Source: Deferrisomatales bacterium (GTDB taxonomy: Bacteria; Desulfobacterota; Deferrisomatia; Deferrisomatales; JARGFW01). Taken from it: DNA of 36,399 nucleotides. Both the position numbers and the translations under genes were made by a program. Positions 16,715 through 24,883 of the stretch are shown here, one piece after another. Position 1 is the stretch's first letter. The number at the start of each line of letters is the position of its first letter. Under the pieces are notes generated by a model. The model saw only the letters and a list, made by a program, of their open reading frames with translations. It made no database searches and was not told the DNA's origin. The DNA is taken from NCBI GenBank assembly GCA_029211085.1, contig JARGFW010000025.1, positions 1-36,399 of the forward strand, in the 5' to 3' direction.

Positions 16715-17842
16715 CTACTTCACCTCGACGTACTTGCCGTCCTTCACCTGGTACATGGAGAAGCCCACACCCTTGGCGTCGCCCCTGGCGTCGAAGCTGA
16801 TCTTGCCCACCGGGGTATCCACCCACTCGCTGCGCAGGGCCTTCTCCATTGCCGCGTACTCGGTGGAGCCGGCCTTCTGGATGGCGTTGAGCAGGGCCGT
16901 GGTCGCGGCGTAGGCCTCTTTGTAGAACGCGCCGGGTTCTTCGCCGAAGGCATCCTGGTGCTTCTTCACCGCCATCTTGTACAGGGGCAGCTCCGAGGTA
17001 TCCATGGGGCCGCTGGCGTACACTCCCTCGGCGTACTCCTTGGCCACCTTGATGAAGGTGTCGTCCTTCACACCGTCGTCGGAGACGAAGGGAATCTCCA
17101 TGCGCTTCTTGCGCATCTGGGTGACGATCTTGGAGGCCTCCGGGTGGTAGCCGCCGTATAGCACCGCCTCGGCGCCGGACTGCTTGATCTTCGACACGAT
17201 CGCGGAGTAGTCCACCGCGCCGGGGGTGATGCCCTCGTAAAGCACCACCTCGGCACCGGCCATCTCCTCCAGGTACTTCTTGGCGAACTCGGCATAGCCT
17301 TTGCCGTAGTCACCCTTGTCGTGGATTACCGCCAGTTTCTTGGCACCCAGCTTGCCGGTGGCGAACTCCACCCCCAGCTTGGCCTGCATGTCGTCCGAGG
17401 CGATGGTGCGGTAGAAGTTGGGGTAGTCGCCGCTCTGGGTCAGGGCGGGGTTGGTGGCCGAGGGGGACATGACGATGATCTTGGCGTCGTTGTAGGTGCC
17501 CAGGGCGGCCTTGGTGGCGCCGCTGCAGATGTGCCCCAGTACCGCAACTACCCCGTCGGAGACCAACTTGGCCGCCGTGTTGGCCGCCACTTCGGGTTTG
17601 CACACGTCGTCTTCGACGAGCAACGCCACCTTCTTGCCCAGTACGCCGCCCTTGGCGTTGAGTTCGTCTACCACGAACTTGGCCGCCTTGGTGGCCGGGA
17701 TGCCGTAGGAAGCCAGATCGCCGCTGTGCGGACCGGCCACGCCCAGCTTGATGGTGTCAGCGGCGGTGGCCGCGCCGGCCCAGACCAGGCAACCAGCCGC
17801 CGCCAGGGAGAGTGCCCACTTCAGGGTTTGGGAACTGCGCAT
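16715..17842 (-). CDS. livK: Branched-chain amino acid-binding protein LivK (periplasmic)
   Basis: The 375-residue substrate-binding protein has a signal peptide (hydrophobic 10-27, cleavage at ATA-A near 28) and a type I periplasmic binding fold starting with IKLGVAGPHSGDLASYG. It contains AKLVSDGVVAVLGHICSGAT, as in leucine/isoleucine/valine-binding proteins. The ATG at 17842 is selected because AAGGAGGT lies eight bases upstream; longer in-frame starts would add unrelated residues. It has its own promoter, downstream of livF, and is followed by a strong hairpin. Confidence 0.95.
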   Translation of the reverse strand: MRSSQTLKWALSLAAAGCLVWAGAATAADTIKLGVAGPHSGDLASYGIPATKAAKFVVDELNAKGGVLGKKVALLVEDDVCKPEVAANTAAKLVSDGVVAVLGHICSGATKAALGTYNDAKIIVMSPSATNPALTQSGDYPNFYRTIASDDMQAKLGVEFATGKLGAKKLAVIHDKGDYGKGYAEFAKKYLEEMAGAEVVLYEGITPGAVDYSAIVSKIKQSGAEAVLYGGYHPEASKIVTQMRKKRMEIPFVSDDGVKDDTFIKVAKEYAEGVYASGPMDTSELPLYKMAVKKHQDAFGEEPGAFYKEAYAATTALLNAIQKAGSTEYAAMEKALRSEWVDTPVGKISFDARGDAKGVGFSMYQVKDGKYVEVK

Positions 17843-17880
17843 TGTGAACCTCCTTTTCATCTTCTCAGATGATGAGAGAC

Positions 17881-17897
17881 GCCGACCCGGGGTCGGC
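17881..17897 (-). promoter_or_regulatory. Leader hairpin of livK
   Basis: GCCGACC (17881-17887) and GGTCGGC (17891-17897) pair perfectly around CGG, near the predicted 5' end of the livK mRNA. It could stabilise the transcript; no attenuator peptide was seen. Confidence 0.35.
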
Positions 17898-17915
17898 ACG
17901 AATTCCAAGGTACAC

Positions 17916-17944
17916 GTTCTAGCAACAAGCGCGGCGGCCGTCAA
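17916..17944 (-). promoter_or_regulatory. Sigma70 promoter of livKHMG
   Basis: On the minus strand TTGACG (plus 17939-17944) is exactly 17 bases from TAGAAC (plus 17916-17921), 74 bases upstream of the livK ATG and just past the livF stop. Five of six and four of six matches to consensus make it one of the better promoters here. Confidence 0.6.
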
Positions 17945-17966
17945 CTCGTTGGTTGGTAGGCGTGCC

Positions 17967-18674
17967 TTATAGCCCGAGGTATGCCTTCTTCACGGCATCG
18001 TTGACCATGAGATTGGCAGCGGTGTCCTCCAGGGTGATCACCCCGTTCTCCATCACGTAGCCGCGGTGGGCGATGCGCAGCGCCAGGTTGGCGTTCTGCT
18101 CTACCAGGAAGATGGTGGTGTTCTCTTCGCGGTTGATGCGCTGGATCACCTGGAAGATTCGCTGCACGATCAGCGGTGCCAGGCCCAGGGACGGCTCGTC
18201 CAGGAGCAGCAGCTTGGGCCGCGCCATCAGGGCCCGGGAGATCGCCAGCATCTGCTGCTCCCCGCCGCTCAGGGTGCCGCCGGCCTGATTGCGCCGTTCC
18301 TGGAGGATCGGGAACAGGCCGAACACGTGGTCTAGGTCCTGCTTTATGCCGTCCTTGTCGCGGCGCAGGAACCCGCCCAGGTCCAGGTTCTCCAGCACGC
18401 TCAGGTGGGGAAATATGCGCCGCCCCTCGGGTACCTGGATCACACCCAAGCTGACGATGCGGTCCGGCGGCATACCTTGGATCGGGTCGCCGCAGAAGGT
18501 GATCGAACCGGCCTTGGGCGGCACGACCCCGGAGATCGACATCAGAGTGGTGGTCTTGCCGGCGCCGTTGGCGCCGATCAGCGAAATGATCTCCCCCTCG
18601 GCGACCCGCAGGGACACTCCCTTGAGGGCTTGGATGCCGCCGTAGTAGGTCTGGACGTTGCGAAGTTCTAGCAT
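17967..18674 (-). CDS. livF: Branched-chain amino acid ABC transporter, ATPase LivF
   Basis: The 235-residue ATPase starts MLELRNVQTYYGGIQALKGVSL. It has Walker A GANGAGKTTT, the LivF-type VPEGRRIFPHLSVLENL (Q-loop area), the signature LSGGEQQMLAISRALM, Walker B LLLLDEPSLGLAP and the switch VEQNA. It works with LivG, LivH, LivM and LivK. The ATG at 18674 is the family start; the open frame further upstream is Pro-rich and not conserved. It sits upstream of livK on the same strand, an order different from the common livKHMGF. Confidence 0.95.
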   Translation of the reverse strand: MLELRNVQTYYGGIQALKGVSLRVAEGEIISLIGANGAGKTTTLMSISGVVPPKAGSITFCGDPIQGMPPDRIVSLGVIQVPEGRRIFPHLSVLENLDLGGFLRRDKDGIKQDLDHVFGLFPILQERRNQAGGTLSGGEQQMLAISRALMARPKLLLLDEPSLGLAPLIVQRIFQVIQRINREENTTIFLVEQNANLALRIAHRGYVMENGVITLEDTAANLMVNDAVKKAYLGL

Positions 18675-18804
18675 GGCACGCTGGGTTGGGGCGCCGCCTG
18701 GGCGGCCGCCGGTGAGCGGTTGGCGAATCTTAGGGGGCCCTGGGGCACACGTCAAGCGGCAGAGAAAGCCTCTGTGTTCACGGGGTTTGCCTGGTCCCAC
18801 CGTG

Positions 18805-18834
18805 TTGACCGGCGTCGAGTGGGCTCCCTATAAT
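18805..18834 (+). promoter_or_regulatory. Strong sigma70 promoter of the regulator-tgt pair
   Basis: TTGACC (18805-18810) is 18 bases from a perfect TATAAT (18829-18834), 40 bases upstream of the regulator ATG. This is the closest match to consensus in the window. A housekeeping promoter fits tgt, the second gene of the unit. Confidence 0.75.
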
Positions 18835-18874
18835 CGACGCGCCCTTTTCCTGACCCCTTGTTCCCGGAACTCCA

Positions 18875-20440
18875 ATGGATGGTTCGCCCGCAGTTCGCGA
18901 GCTGCGCGCCCTGTACCGGGTGAGCCAGTGCGTGCACGCAACCCTCGACCTGCCTGCCGCCGTGCGCTCTGCCCTCGGCGTGTTGGCGGAGGAGCTTGGG
19001 ATGCAGCGTGGCGCCTTGGCCCTGGTGGACCCCGACAGCGGGGAGTTGGTGATCGAGGTGGCCCACGGGTTGAGCCCGGCGGAGATCCGGCGTGGTCGCT
19101 ACCGCTCCGGTGAGGGGGTGATGGGCCGGGTGCTGGCCACCGGGGAGCCGATGGCGGTGCCGTGCATAGGCGCCGAGCCCCTGTTTCTGGATCGCACCGG
19201 CGCCCGCCGACGCCTCGATCGCTCCCGGGTGGCGTTTTTGTGCGTGCCGGTGCGCTGGGGCAGCGACATCGTCGGAGTGCTCAGCGCCGACCGGCTCACT
19301 TTGGGGCCGGCGGACCTGGAAGAAGACCTGCGTCTGCTCACCCTGGTGGCCGACGTGATCGCCCAAGCCGTGGGGGTGCAGCGCCGGGTCCGGGGGGAAC
19401 GCAGCGGACTGGAGCGCGAGAACCGCGAGCTGCGCCAACAGCTGCGCGAGCCCTTCGCCACCGCCGGGGTGGTGGGCGCCAGCCGCGGCATGGCCGCGGT
19501 GCGGGGGCAGATCGAGTTGGCAGCGCGCAGCAGCGCCCCGGTGCTGGTGAGCGGTGAGGAGGGCAGCGGCCGGCGCACGGTGGCCCGGGCCATCCACCTC
19601 CTCTCCGAGCGCGCCGAGCGGCCCCTGTTGCGGGTACCCTGTGGTGGTGCCTCGGCACCCGTGGTGGCCGGGGCCCTGTTCGGGGATCCAGACGCTCTCG
19701 GCGGCGCCCCCGGCGCCCTGGTTGAGGCCGGTGGCGGCTGCGTGCTGCTGGAGGCGGTGGAGCGGCTTCCCGCCGACAGTCAGGAGCGCCTGTTGCCTGT
19801 GCTGCAGGAGGGGTGTTTCCCCCGTGCTGGCGAGAGGGTGCCGGTGCGCTGTCGCGTCCTGGCCTACACCGCCGTGGATCTGGCCGGAGAGGTGCGCGCC
19901 GGGCGCTTCGACGAGATGCTGTATCACAGGCTCAACGCCGTTCCCCTGCACTTGCCCCCCCTGCGCCGGCGGCGGGGAGATATTCCCCTGTTGGTGTCCC
20001 ACTTCCTGGACCAACTGGCGCGACGCGACGGGACATCGGCGCTGCGCTGGCCCCAGGCCTGCACCGAACTGCTGCAGCGTTGGAACTGGCCGGGCAACGT
20101 CGGCGAACTGCGGCAGGTGGTGGAGCAGGCGGCGCGCGCCAGCAGCGGGGGGAGCGTGGCAGCCGCGGACCTGCCAGCCTCGCTGCGGGGAAAAACGGGT
20201 GCTGCGCCCGGGGCGTTGGCGGCGGGCGCCTTGGAGGCGGCCACCCGGGACGCCGCCGAAGAACTGCTCCGCGAGTACCCCGAGGGAAGGGTGCACCGAG
20301 CGGTGCTCGACCGGGTGGAACGGGCCCTGCTGGAACTGGCTTTGGAGCGCAGCGGCGGGGTGAAACTCGCCGCTGCCAGGCTGCTGGGCATCAACCGCAA
20401 CACCCTCTACCACAAACTTGCCTTGATCGAGGAACCATGA
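18875..20440 (+). CDS. Degenerate NtrC/NifA-like regulator (GAF, AAA+, Fis HTH)
   Basis: The product has 521 residues: a GAF domain (about 8-168), a short charged helix (about 176-192), an AAA+ domain (about 198-420) and a C-terminal Fis-type helix-turn-helix (about 470-518, LAAARLLGINRNTLYHKL). It keeps late AAA+ features such as YHRLNAVPLHLPPLRRRRGDI and WPGNVGELRQV. However, Walker A reads GEEGSGRRT (227-235) with the essential Lys replaced by Arg. Walker B reads CVLLEAVE (289-296) without the Asp-Glu pair. The GAFTGA loop that contacts sigma54 is deleted between ALFG (267-270) and AGGG. It therefore probably cannot activate sigma54 polymerase. Its stop overlaps the tgt start (ATGA). Confidence 0.88.
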   Translation: MDGSPAVRELRALYRVSQCVHATLDLPAAVRSALGVLAEELGMQRGALALVDPDSGELVIEVAHGLSPAEIRRGRYRSGEGVMGRVLATGEPMAVPCIGAEPLFLDRTGARRRLDRSRVAFLCVPVRWGSDIVGVLSADRLTLGPADLEEDLRLLTLVADVIAQAVGVQRRVRGERSGLERENRELRQQLREPFATAGVVGASRGMAAVRGQIELAARSSAPVLVSGEEGSGRRTVARAIHLLSERAERPLLRVPCGGASAPVVAGALFGDPDALGGAPGALVEAGGGCVLLEAVERLPADSQERLLPVLQEGCFPRAGERVPVRCRVLAYTAVDLAGEVRAGRFDEMLYHRLNAVPLHLPPLRRRRGDIPLLVSHFLDQLARRDGTSALRWPQACTELLQRWNWPGNVGELRQVVEQAARASSGGSVAAADLPASLRGKTGAAPGALAAGALEAATRDAAEELLREYPEGRVHRAVLDRVERALLELALERSGGVKLAAARLLGINRNTLYHKLALIEEP

Positions 20441-21633
20441 GCGCCCAGCGATCCCACGCCGTCACGTTTGAACTGGAGCACACCGACAGCGGGTGCCGCG
20501 CCCGGGCCGGCACCCTGCAGACCCCCCACGGTACGGTGCCGACCCCACTGTTCATGCCCGTGGGCACCCAGGCGGCGTTGAAGACCCTGCACCCGGACCA
20601 GGTGGCCGCCGCGGGAGCCCGCATCGTGCTGGCCAACACCTACCACCTGTTTTTGCAGCCCGGCTCGGCGGTCGTCAAGCGCTGCGGTGGCCTGCACGGG
20701 TTCATGGGGTGGGACGGTCCGATCCTCACCGACTCCGGCGGGTTTCAGGTGTTCAGTCTGCCCGGTCGGGAGATTGTCGAGGAGGGGGTGCGCTTTGCCT
20801 TCGAGAAGGGGGGCCAGGCCACCTTCCTGGGCCCCGAGGAGTCCATCGGCGCCCAGAACGACCTGGGTGCCGACATCATCATGGCGTTCGACGAGTGCAT
20901 TCCGTTCCCGGCCGAGCGCGACTACGCCGCCCGCTCGGTGGAACGTACCCTGCGCTGGATGGAACGCTGCGTCGCAGCCCACGCCCGGCCCCAAGACCAG
21001 GCCCTGTTCGGCATCGTCCAGGGTTCGGTGTTCCCCGAACTCCGGGAGCACTGCGCACGGGAGTTGGCGCGGCTGGATCTGCCGGGTTACGCCGTGGGCG
21101 GGGTCAGCGTCGGCGAAGGCCACGACTTGATGCGGGAGGCGGTGGAGTATAGCGAGCCGTTCCTGCCCGTCGACAAACCCCGCTACCTGATGGGGGTGGG
21201 CAAACCGGAAGACATCCTGGAGGCCATCGAGCGAGGCATGGACCTGTTCGACTGCATCATTCCCACCAAGTTCGGGCGCGGCGGGACCCTGTTCACCGGT
21301 AGCGGCAAGCTGCGCATCCAACGCAAGGAGTACCGCAAGGATCGCTACCCCATCGACACCAACTGTCAGTGTCCCACCTGCCGGCGCTTCTCCCGGGCCT
21401 ACCTGCACCATCTGTTCACGGTGGACGAGCCCCTGGGCAAGGCCCTGGCTTCGGCCCACAACATCCACTTCTATATGACCCTGGTGGCGCGTGCCCGCCG
21501 GGCCATCGTCGCCAATCGCTTCCCGGCGTTCAAGCGGGAGTTCTATGCGGAGTTCTTCGGCGATGCTCTGGGACCGGAGGCCCCCCAGGGGAGAAAACGA
21601 AACCGCCGGAAACGCCCAGAAAATCCAGAGTGA
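20437..21633 (+). CDS. tgt: tRNA-guanine transglycosylase
   Basis: Tgt swaps guanine 34 of tRNAs with GUN anticodons for preQ1, the key step of queuosine modification. The 398-residue product has the active-site Asp in LTDSGGFQVFSL (D99), the nucleophile-region DLFDCIIPT, GGVSVGEGHD, and a zinc site C310, C312, C315, H341 (CQCPTC motif). The C-terminus has a basic tail (RGRKRNRRKR in part: GRKRNRRKR). The ATG overlaps the stop of the preceding regulator by four bases, so translation is coupled. A probable queD begins at 36357, another queuosine gene. Confidence 0.97.
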   Translation: MSAQRSHAVTFELEHTDSGCRARAGTLQTPHGTVPTPLFMPVGTQAALKTLHPDQVAAAGARIVLANTYHLFLQPGSAVVKRCGGLHGFMGWDGPILTDSGGFQVFSLPGREIVEEGVRFAFEKGGQATFLGPEESIGAQNDLGADIIMAFDECIPFPAERDYAARSVERTLRWMERCVAAHARPQDQALFGIVQGSVFPELREHCARELARLDLPGYAVGGVSVGEGHDLMREAVEYSEPFLPVDKPRYLMGVGKPEDILEAIERGMDLFDCIIPTKFGRGGTLFTGSGKLRIQRKEYRKDRYPIDTNCQCPTCRRFSRAYLHHLFTVDEPLGKALASAHNIHFYMTLVARARRAIVANRFPAFKREFYAEFFGDALGPEAPQGRKRNRRKRPENPE

Positions 21634-21634
21634 T

Positions 21635-21692
21635 TTAAAAAACCCTGAAAATACATATACTTGCATGTGCACAAAAGAAGTGCACTCAGGGT
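21635..21692 (-). terminator. Intrinsic terminator of the LarA-like gene
   Basis: ACCCTGA (21642-21648) pairs with TCAGGGT (21686-21692), and inside it GTGCAC (21667-21672) pairs with GTGCAC (21680-21685); an 18-base bulge separates the stems. On the minus strand the outer stem runs directly into TTTTTT (plus 21636-21641). The hairpin lies 54 bases after the larA-like stop. Confidence 0.6.
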
Positions 21693-21746
21693 GATGGGGC
21701 GCATCTCGGGGGACGCTGGGGGCTTCTCCACAAACCTCCCAACAAC

Positions 21747-22925
21747 TTACCCGCAGGGTCTGTGGACAGCGGCTCGGGGGGAGGCTAGGGCCGGCGACAC
21801 CTCGATCTCGGTGAGATGCGAGGTATCCCGGATGCGCACCGCCCGCGGCGCGGCTCGTGCCTCCGCCGGCAGGTCCGCCAGCGCGGCGGCTACCGCCCGC
21901 TCCTCGTCGGCTGCCACCGGGGGCAGGACCGCCGCCTCGGCGAAACCGGTGGTGCGGGCGTTGGCGCGGGTGACTTTCCAATCCACCGCCGCCGCCAGGC
22001 TCTCGGTCACCCAATCGGCGTAGCCCACTCCGTTGGCGTTGCCGTGGCTGGCCGGGCTGAGTGCCAGGCACACCACCCGGCGGATGCGCGGGGGTTCGTC
22101 ACACCCCGGGAAGCGGCGGTCCAGGCCGACCACGTTCAGGTCCATGCCGGTTCCGGAGATGTCCTTGCCGATCTCCCGCACCACCAGCAGATCCAACGTC
22201 TCCCACGGTAGTCGCGGCAGCAGGGCCCGGGCCCTGTGCAGCAAGTTGGATTCCCGGTCCAGCCAGGTGGGGGGCGTGAGCACGGCGAGTTCGGCTACTC
22301 CGTGGTAGGCGTTTTCCACCAGGGCCACCCCGCAGGGCACCCGCCCGCTGCCCAACCAGAACCGGGTTACCGCGGGGATCGCCCGCGCCAGACCGGCGCG
22401 GTGGCACGCCGCCGCGCTGCGCCCCTTGCCCAGTCCCACCGCCAGCAACTTGGAAGGCCCGCTCTCCACCGTTCCCCGAAAAGCCGTGTGGGGCTTGACC
22501 CGGTTGATCGGTACCAACGCGTCTGCCTCCCACGCCGCGGCGTCGCACCACACCGGAGAGCCGTCGGCGGCGGTTCCCGCCCGCACCACCGTGTCGCGGC
22601 TAACCACCGGCACACCCAAACGATCCCCGGTGACTCCCAAGTCGGCGAGCACCCGGGCCTGGGCCGCGGCGGTGCCCCCGCCGTGGCTGCCCATTGCCGG
22701 AACCACCTGCACCACCGCACCGGCGGCTCGCAGGGTGCGCACCGTCACCTCCACCCAGCGGGCGATACCGGTGATGCCGCGGCTGCCCACCGCCACTGCC
22801 ACCCGACGGCCGTGCACCGGCCGGGCAGCCAGGGCAGCGGCCAGCCCGTCCTCCAGGACCTTCTCCGGGTCGCGGAGCTCCGACCGGGGAAAGGAGAGAT
22901 GCAGGGGTTGCCAGAGGATCGTCAC
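21747..22925 (-). CDS. LarA-like (DUF2088) nickel-dependent racemase family protein
   Basis: The 392-residue protein matches the lactate racemase LarA superfamily: MGSHGGGT (H81), RVKPHTAFRG (H146), SGPSKLLAVGLGKG (K159) and a following His (H175). These are the relative positions of the catalytic and nickel-pincer-binding residues of LarA. The C-terminal half has KDISGTGMD and SHGNANGVGYAD. LarA itself racemises lactate using a nickel-pincer cofactor made by LarB, LarC and LarE; none of these is beside it. Substrate unknown: related 2-hydroxyacid racemases or epimerases are possible. The start is GTG at 22925, with AAGGAA eight bases upstream. Confidence 0.8.
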   Translation of the reverse strand: MTILWQPLHLSFPRSELRDPEKVLEDGLAAALAARPVHGRRVAVAVGSRGITGIARWVEVTVRTLRAAGAVVQVVPAMGSHGGGTAAAQARVLADLGVTGDRLGVPVVSRDTVVRAGTAADGSPVWCDAAAWEADALVPINRVKPHTAFRGTVESGPSKLLAVGLGKGRSAAACHRAGLARAIPAVTRFWLGSGRVPCGVALVENAYHGVAELAVLTPPTWLDRESNLLHRARALLPRLPWETLDLLVVREIGKDISGTGMDLNVVGLDRRFPGCDEPPRIRRVVCLALSPASHGNANGVGYADWVTESLAAAVDWKVTRANARTTGFAEAAVLPPVAADEERAVAAALADLPAEARAAPRAVRIRDTSHLTEIEVSPALASPRAAVHRPCG

Positions 22926-23375
22926 TGTGGGTTCCTTGGTACGGAAGAGGGGAAAATGGCGCCCAGGGATCTCCGCAGCACCGGAATGGACACCACGGCC
23001 AGGGCTGACGAGTCCCCAAGAGCTTTCGGCGCCCCCTTTGGAGTGGCGGTCGCTCTGCTTCCATGGATGGCCCGTATAGCGCTACTCCCCCTGGGTTTTC
23101 GAATCGGGGTGGCGTGCCGTCGGCGGGTTTGAGCCACTATAGGTCCGGATGAAACCCATCACAACCGGGGTCCGGGGGCGGGCGGGTACACAGGGGAGAA
23201 CGGGCCGTGTTAGCGGTCGTCACCAACGAAACGCCGGTCGCCGCGGCTTCGTCACCGGGGTAACCCGGGTGACCGAGCCCGAGTGCCAGGACAATCGATC
23301 GCTGGCACTGGCCATCGGCCCGGTGCCGATGATGCGGTCCTGGTACCACCTTGTCCCTGGGCCGGTGGACGTGGC
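22926..23375. other. Non-coding gap with clustered hairpins
   Basis: No supported gene. The right half holds three close hairpins: a quasi-palindrome TCACC-GGGGTAACCCG-GGTGA (23252-23272), AGTGCCAG/CTGGCACT (23282-23289, 23302-23309) and CATCGGC/GCCGATG (23313-23319, 23325-23331). They lie just past the HD-GYP stop, so a 3' end structure is the simplest reading. No T run follows. The left half shows nothing clear. Confidence 0.45.
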
Positions 23376-24647
23376 TCACGTTGCCTGCGGTGAGTCTTCC
23401 ACGCCGCCGCTGGTCATCACCTGGTGCACGTCGATGTCGCAGCGCCCAGGGTCCAGCACGCCCTTCACCGAGCGGGCGAACGGTTTCTCCCCGCGGGGGT
23501 CGGGATCGCGCAGATCCACGTCGAAGAGGGGGGAGTAGGGGGCGCCGTTGGGGGCTCTTGCCAGGCGAACCCAGGGGCGCAGCAGTTCGCCCCGGTTCTG
23601 GCGCACCACCACGGCCACTTCGTCGCTGTCGAGCCCCACCACCGATCCCACGGGGAAGATGCCCAGACACTGGATGAACTTGCGCACGTAGATCGGGTGG
23701 AAGTGGGTGCCAGCCCACTGGTAGGTCATGCGCAGGGCCACATCCGGAGGCATGCCCTTTTGGTACGGCCGGTTGGTGGTCATGGCGTCGTACACGTCGG
23801 CGATCCCGGTGATCAAACCAAACTTTCCCACCTTGAGGCCGGTCAGGTGGCGGGGGTAGCCGGTGCCGTCGTACCGCTCGTGGTGGTTCATGGGCACCGC
23901 CGCGCACTCCTTGGGCAGGTTCCCGGCGTCGAGGATCAGCTTCGCGCCGTGGGCGGCGTGGGTCTTCACTACCTCGTACTCGGTGTCGCTGAAGCGGCCC
24001 GGTTTTTGGATCAGGCCGTCGGGCATGCGCACCTTGCCCAGGTCGTGGAGCACAGCGCCGACTCCGAGGCGCTGCAGTTCCTGATCCAGGATGCCCATGT
24101 GCACCGCCAGGTTCAGTGCCAGCACGGCCACGTTGATGCTGTGGTTGAAGGTGTACTCGTCAAAGCTCTTGATACGCGACAGGCTGAGCAGGGCGTTGCG
24201 GTTGCGGAAGATTGAGTCTACCAGGTCCTTGACCGTTTCGTGGGCGCCTTCTCCATCCACGGGGTGTCCGGTGCGCACATCCTCGAACTGGTCCTTCACC
24301 ACCTGGCGGGCGTCCTGGTAGACCCGACGGGCCTTGGGCAGCTCCCGGGCCAGGGGGATCGCGTCGGGGGCGAGGGCCGGTGCCTCGTCCTCTCCCTGCA
24401 GATCCTCGATCATATCCTTCTCAACCTGCCGATCCACTTCGTACAGCCCCAACGCCTTGGAACTGTCCCGTCCCCGGGAGGTGTCGATCATCACCTCTTT
24501 CATCCCGCAGCGGAGCATCCTGTCTATGTCCCCGGCGCCTCCCACCCGGCGTCGGTTCGGCAGGAACGGGTGGCTGAGGTACGGGGTGTTGAAGTCGGAG
24601 ATGAACATGCCGACTTCCAGGTTCTCGACGCGGATACGTTTGATCAT
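23376..24647 (-). CDS. HD-GYP domain cyclic-di-GMP phosphodiesterase
   Basis: The 423-residue cytoplasmic protein starts with a DUF3391-type domain (KRIRVENLEVGMFISDF, about 3-75). After a linker comes the HD-GYP domain with NHSINVAVLALNLA, the metal-binding HDLGK (201-205), HHERYDGTGYP (255-265) and ADVYDAMTTNRPY. Both the HD and GYP signatures are intact, so degradation of cyclic-di-GMP to GMP or pGpG is expected. An unusual C-terminal extension of about 80 residues follows (VGLDSDEVAVVVRQNRGELLRPWV). This is a common tail in this subgroup, probably a small beta module. Neighbours are not functionally linked by spacing. Confidence 0.92.
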   Translation of the reverse strand: MIKRIRVENLEVGMFISDFNTPYLSHPFLPNRRRVGGAGDIDRMLRCGMKEVMIDTSRGRDSSKALGLYEVDRQVEKDMIEDLQGEDEAPALAPDAIPLARELPKARRVYQDARQVVKDQFEDVRTGHPVDGEGAHETVKDLVDSIFRNRNALLSLSRIKSFDEYTFNHSINVAVLALNLAVHMGILDQELQRLGVGAVLHDLGKVRMPDGLIQKPGRFSDTEYEVVKTHAAHGAKLILDAGNLPKECAAVPMNHHERYDGTGYPRHLTGLKVGKFGLITGIADVYDAMTTNRPYQKGMPPDVALRMTYQWAGTHFHPIYVRKFIQCLGIFPVGSVVGLDSDEVAVVVRQNRGELLRPWVRLARAPNGAPYSPLFDVDLRDPDPRGEKPFARSVKGVLDPGRCDIDVHQVMTSGGVEDSPQAT

Positions 24648-24814
24648 CGTCGGCAGGGTGAGGGGGTTCAGGATGAAGACGGCGACTGGGAGGGCTTATC
24701 GGCCCGGTGGGGGGGCGTGCTTGAACCGGGCGCGGCGGGACGGAGCCCTGGGCCCATCTGTCCGCGGCCGACGACGGGGAGGGCGTTATCCCTGCGATAC
24801 GGTTCGGGCGGCAC

Positions 24815-24857
24815 AAAAAGAGCGCCGGATGGGGCGACAGTGGCCCCGTCCGGCGCT
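24815..24857 (-). terminator. Intrinsic terminator of the TPR protein gene
   Basis: AGCGCCGGA (24821-24829) with TCCGGCGCT (24849-24857), and GGGGC (24831-24835) with GCCCC (24843-24847), form a 14-bp stem with one mismatch and a 7-base loop. On the minus strand it is followed after one base by TTTTT (plus 24815-24819). It lies 26 bases past the stop of the TPR gene. Confidence 0.85.
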
Positions 24858-24883
24858 GCAGGAGGAACGGATTCTCGGCGAGC

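Noticed and set aside
23137-23907. Minus-strand open frame running through the HD-GYP 3' end and the following gap
   Set aside because: Out of frame with the HD-GYP gene and composed of Arg/Pro-rich low-complexity sequence.
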